In this document: one piece after another, positions 38,461-39,619 of the stretch
Numbering within the stretch: position 1 is the first letter of the stretch
How the letters are laid out: every line of letters begins with the position of its first letter
Source of the DNA: an uncultured Bacteroidales bacterium
Lineage (GTDB): Bacteria > Bacteroidota > Bacteroidia > Bacteroidales > Paludibacteraceae
Reading direction: 5' to 3'
Assembly (NCBI GenBank): GCA_902765485.1
Contig: CACWZZ010000019.1
Location: 1 to 39,619, forward strand
Length of the DNA: 39,619 nt
Translations under genes and position numbers: made by a program
The notes under the pieces: generated by a model
What the model was told of the DNA's origin: nothing
Seen by the model: the letters and a program-made list of their open reading frames with translations, nothing else
Database searches by the model: none

Positions 38461-38527
38461 AGCCATCAGCCTTCAGCTGTCAGCCGGATATTCCGGACAA
38501 ACCAGACAAACCAGACAAACCAAAAAA
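38461..38527. other. Short repeats in the gap before the last gene
   Basis: CATCAGCCTTCAGCTGTCAG (TCAG-type, family of 917-962) is followed by three copies of GACAAACCA (38503-38522). No promoter is evident. Confidence 0.65.
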
Positions 38528-38537
38528 TAACAACATT

Positions 38538-39619
38538 ATGAGAAAAATCTTTTTATTTCTCCTGCCGGCGGTGATGCTGTTTGCGGCGGGATGCAAGGAC
38601 AAGAACGAGCCTGAGCAAGGACAGAGCCAGGAACAAGGACAAGGTCAAGGTGAGGAACAAGGCGGGACACAGACGGACACCCTGCGGGTTTATACCGTCT
38701 TTGATGCCGCTTCCGGCGTGATGACCTATTATTGCGACAACAAGATGAATTCCCGCGCGGGAGACTACAAGGAGATCTTCATCCCCAAAAAAGACTACCA
38801 AACAACCCGTCTGGAAGCGTACAAGTATTACAGCAACGTGAAAAAAGTGGTCATTGACCCCTCTATGAAGGATTATCCGTACACCTCCATGTGCTCTTTA
38901 TTCGGCAAAGTTTTTGATGCCGAAACGAAAGGTTCGAAAGGTCTGGAAAACATGACGGAAATCGAGGGAATAGAGAATCTGCATACCGAAAACGTGACGG
39001 ATATGAGGATTATGTTCTGTTGCTGCTCTTCGCTGAAGTCGCTGGATTTGCGCGCTTTCAATATCGCCAAACTGGAGACTGCGTATTCTATGTTCCTAAA
39101 GTGCACTTCGCTGGAGACAATTTACTGCAACGACGACTGGAGCCAAAGTGCTGTACTGACTGAATCCGGCTATATGTTTGAAGACTGTCTGGCGCTGGAG
39201 GGCGGAAAAGGTACAAAATACTATTCGTCAAAAAAAGACAAAACCTATGCCCGTCCGGACGGCGGTACTGCCAATCCGGGATATTTCACGCCGGTTAAGG
39301 AGTTGAATCCCATTGCCTTCTCCGTAGCCAAAGCAAACCAAGTGTTCTTCTCCAAAGCCAACCTGCAATACCATCCCACCAATGAGGTCTGGCGATTCGC
39401 TGACGCGGCATACGATATCGTCGGAAACGACAACTCCAAGATCGCTCGTTTCTGCGATGGCTGGATCGACCTCTTCGGCTGGGGCTCCGCCGACGAACCG
39501 TACAATGCCTCCACCTACACCTCGGAGTATCCGTCTGATTTCACCGACTGGGGTACAAAGAATATCTCCAACGGTGGCGGCAGGGCTTGGCGCACGCTGA
39601 CCGCCGCGGAGTGGGAGTA
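38538..39619 (+). CDS. DUF285/BspA-like surface lipoprotein, 3' end outside window
   Basis: The frame from ATG 38538 stays open to the end of the window (360 residues visible). The signal peptide ends AAGC (lipobox cysteine 19) and is followed by a Gln/Glu/Gly-rich linker (EQGQSQEQGQGQGEEQ). Next come DUF285-type segments (NLHTENVTDMRIMFCCCSSL, KSLDLRAFNIAKL, ETAYSMFLKCTSLETIYCND) and the same second-half domain as its neighbour (VFFSKANLQYHPTNEVWRFA, YDIVGNDNSK, GWIDLFGWG). It is thus a lipidated paralogue of the 36523-38460 product with fewer repeats. Whether it ends in the shared LRxGxL tail cannot be seen. Confidence 0.82.
   Translation, partial: MRKIFLFLLPAVMLFAAGCKDKNEPEQGQSQEQGQGQGEEQGGTQTDTLRVYTVFDAASGVMTYYCDNKMNSRAGDYKEIFIPKKDYQTTRLEAYKYYSNVKKVVIDPSMKDYPYTSMCSLFGKVFDAETKGSKGLENMTEIEGIENLHTENVTDMRIMFCCCSSLKSLDLRAFNIAKLETAYSMFLKCTSLETIYCNDDWSQSAVLTESGYMFEDCLALEGGKGTKYYSSKKDKTYARPDGGTANPGYFTPVKELNPIAFSVAKANQVFFSKANLQYHPTNEVWRFADAAYDIVGNDNSKIARFCDGWIDLFGWGSADEPYNASTYTSEYPSDFTDWGTKNISNGGGRAWRTLTAAEWE

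Noticed and set aside
1-39619. tRNA, rRNA or cobalamin riboswitch
   Set aside because: I looked in the gaps, including upstream of the BtuB-like receptor, and saw no cloverleaf or B12-box-like sequence; by-eye inspection may miss divergent RNAs.

Overview
The window looks like a chromosomal segment of a member of the Bacteroidales (Bacteroidota), probably an uncultured gut or rumen lineage. Evidence: nearly every promoter I can recognise is the Bacteroidota type (TTTG, 20 bp, TAnnTTTG) with no Shine-Dalgarno sequence behind it; lipoproteins and outer-membrane barrels are abundant; and several families are typical of the order (DUF2851, DUF4491, BACON, DUF285/BspA repeats, a TonB receptor with the long FSHKAYAAF-type N-terminus). 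No rRNA, tRNA, CRISPR array, transposase or integrase was seen.

Layout. 1-4239 (+): end of an unknown gene, a terminator, free-methionine-R-sulfoxide reductase, an esterase lipoprotein, a decayed gene scar with 33-bp tandem repeats, a DUF4143 AAA ATPase and a secreted endonuclease/exonuclease/phosphatase protein. 4223-6391 (-): BtuB-like TonB receptor. 6528-11253 (+): DUF2851, a winged-helix regulator with a possible degenerate ATPase tail, a zinc metallopeptidase lipoprotein, an outer-membrane gene broken by one in-frame stop, and a truncated DUF4491 gene. 11225-14121 (-): nadA, corA, rsmA. 14312-18145 (+): a secreted protein with a barrel partner, a HepT-like protein with a degenerate active site, GtrA and a prolyl-tRNA editing protein. 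18422-22615 (+): a 1230-residue DUF4062-STAND ATPase-TPR protein and dtd. 22704-27446 (+): two tandem fucose-isomerase-like proteins, class II aldolase and an acetyl-CoA hydrolase/transferase, closed by a strong terminator. 27623-39619 (+): a membrane TPR-AraC regulator followed by lipoproteins, barrels and BspA-like surface proteins.

Three things stand out. First, short GC-rich palindromic elements and other short dispersed repeats occur between genes and also in frame inside conserved genes (msrC, the esterase, the exonuclease-family protein, the TonB receptor, rsmA, gtrA). This resembles the in-frame palindromic elements of Rickettsia. Second, the TPR-AraC regulator and the surface-protein locus after it carry the same direct-repeat site (TTGCATnTTATGATAA) at exactly the same distance from the -7 element. 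Both promoters also lack the -33 TTTG, so I infer activator-dependent promoters in one regulatory circuit. Third, the DUF4062-STAND-TPR protein resembles eukaryotic NPHP3/TEP1 and is a candidate immune sensor.

Functions come from recognised motifs and remembered family features; no search was run.
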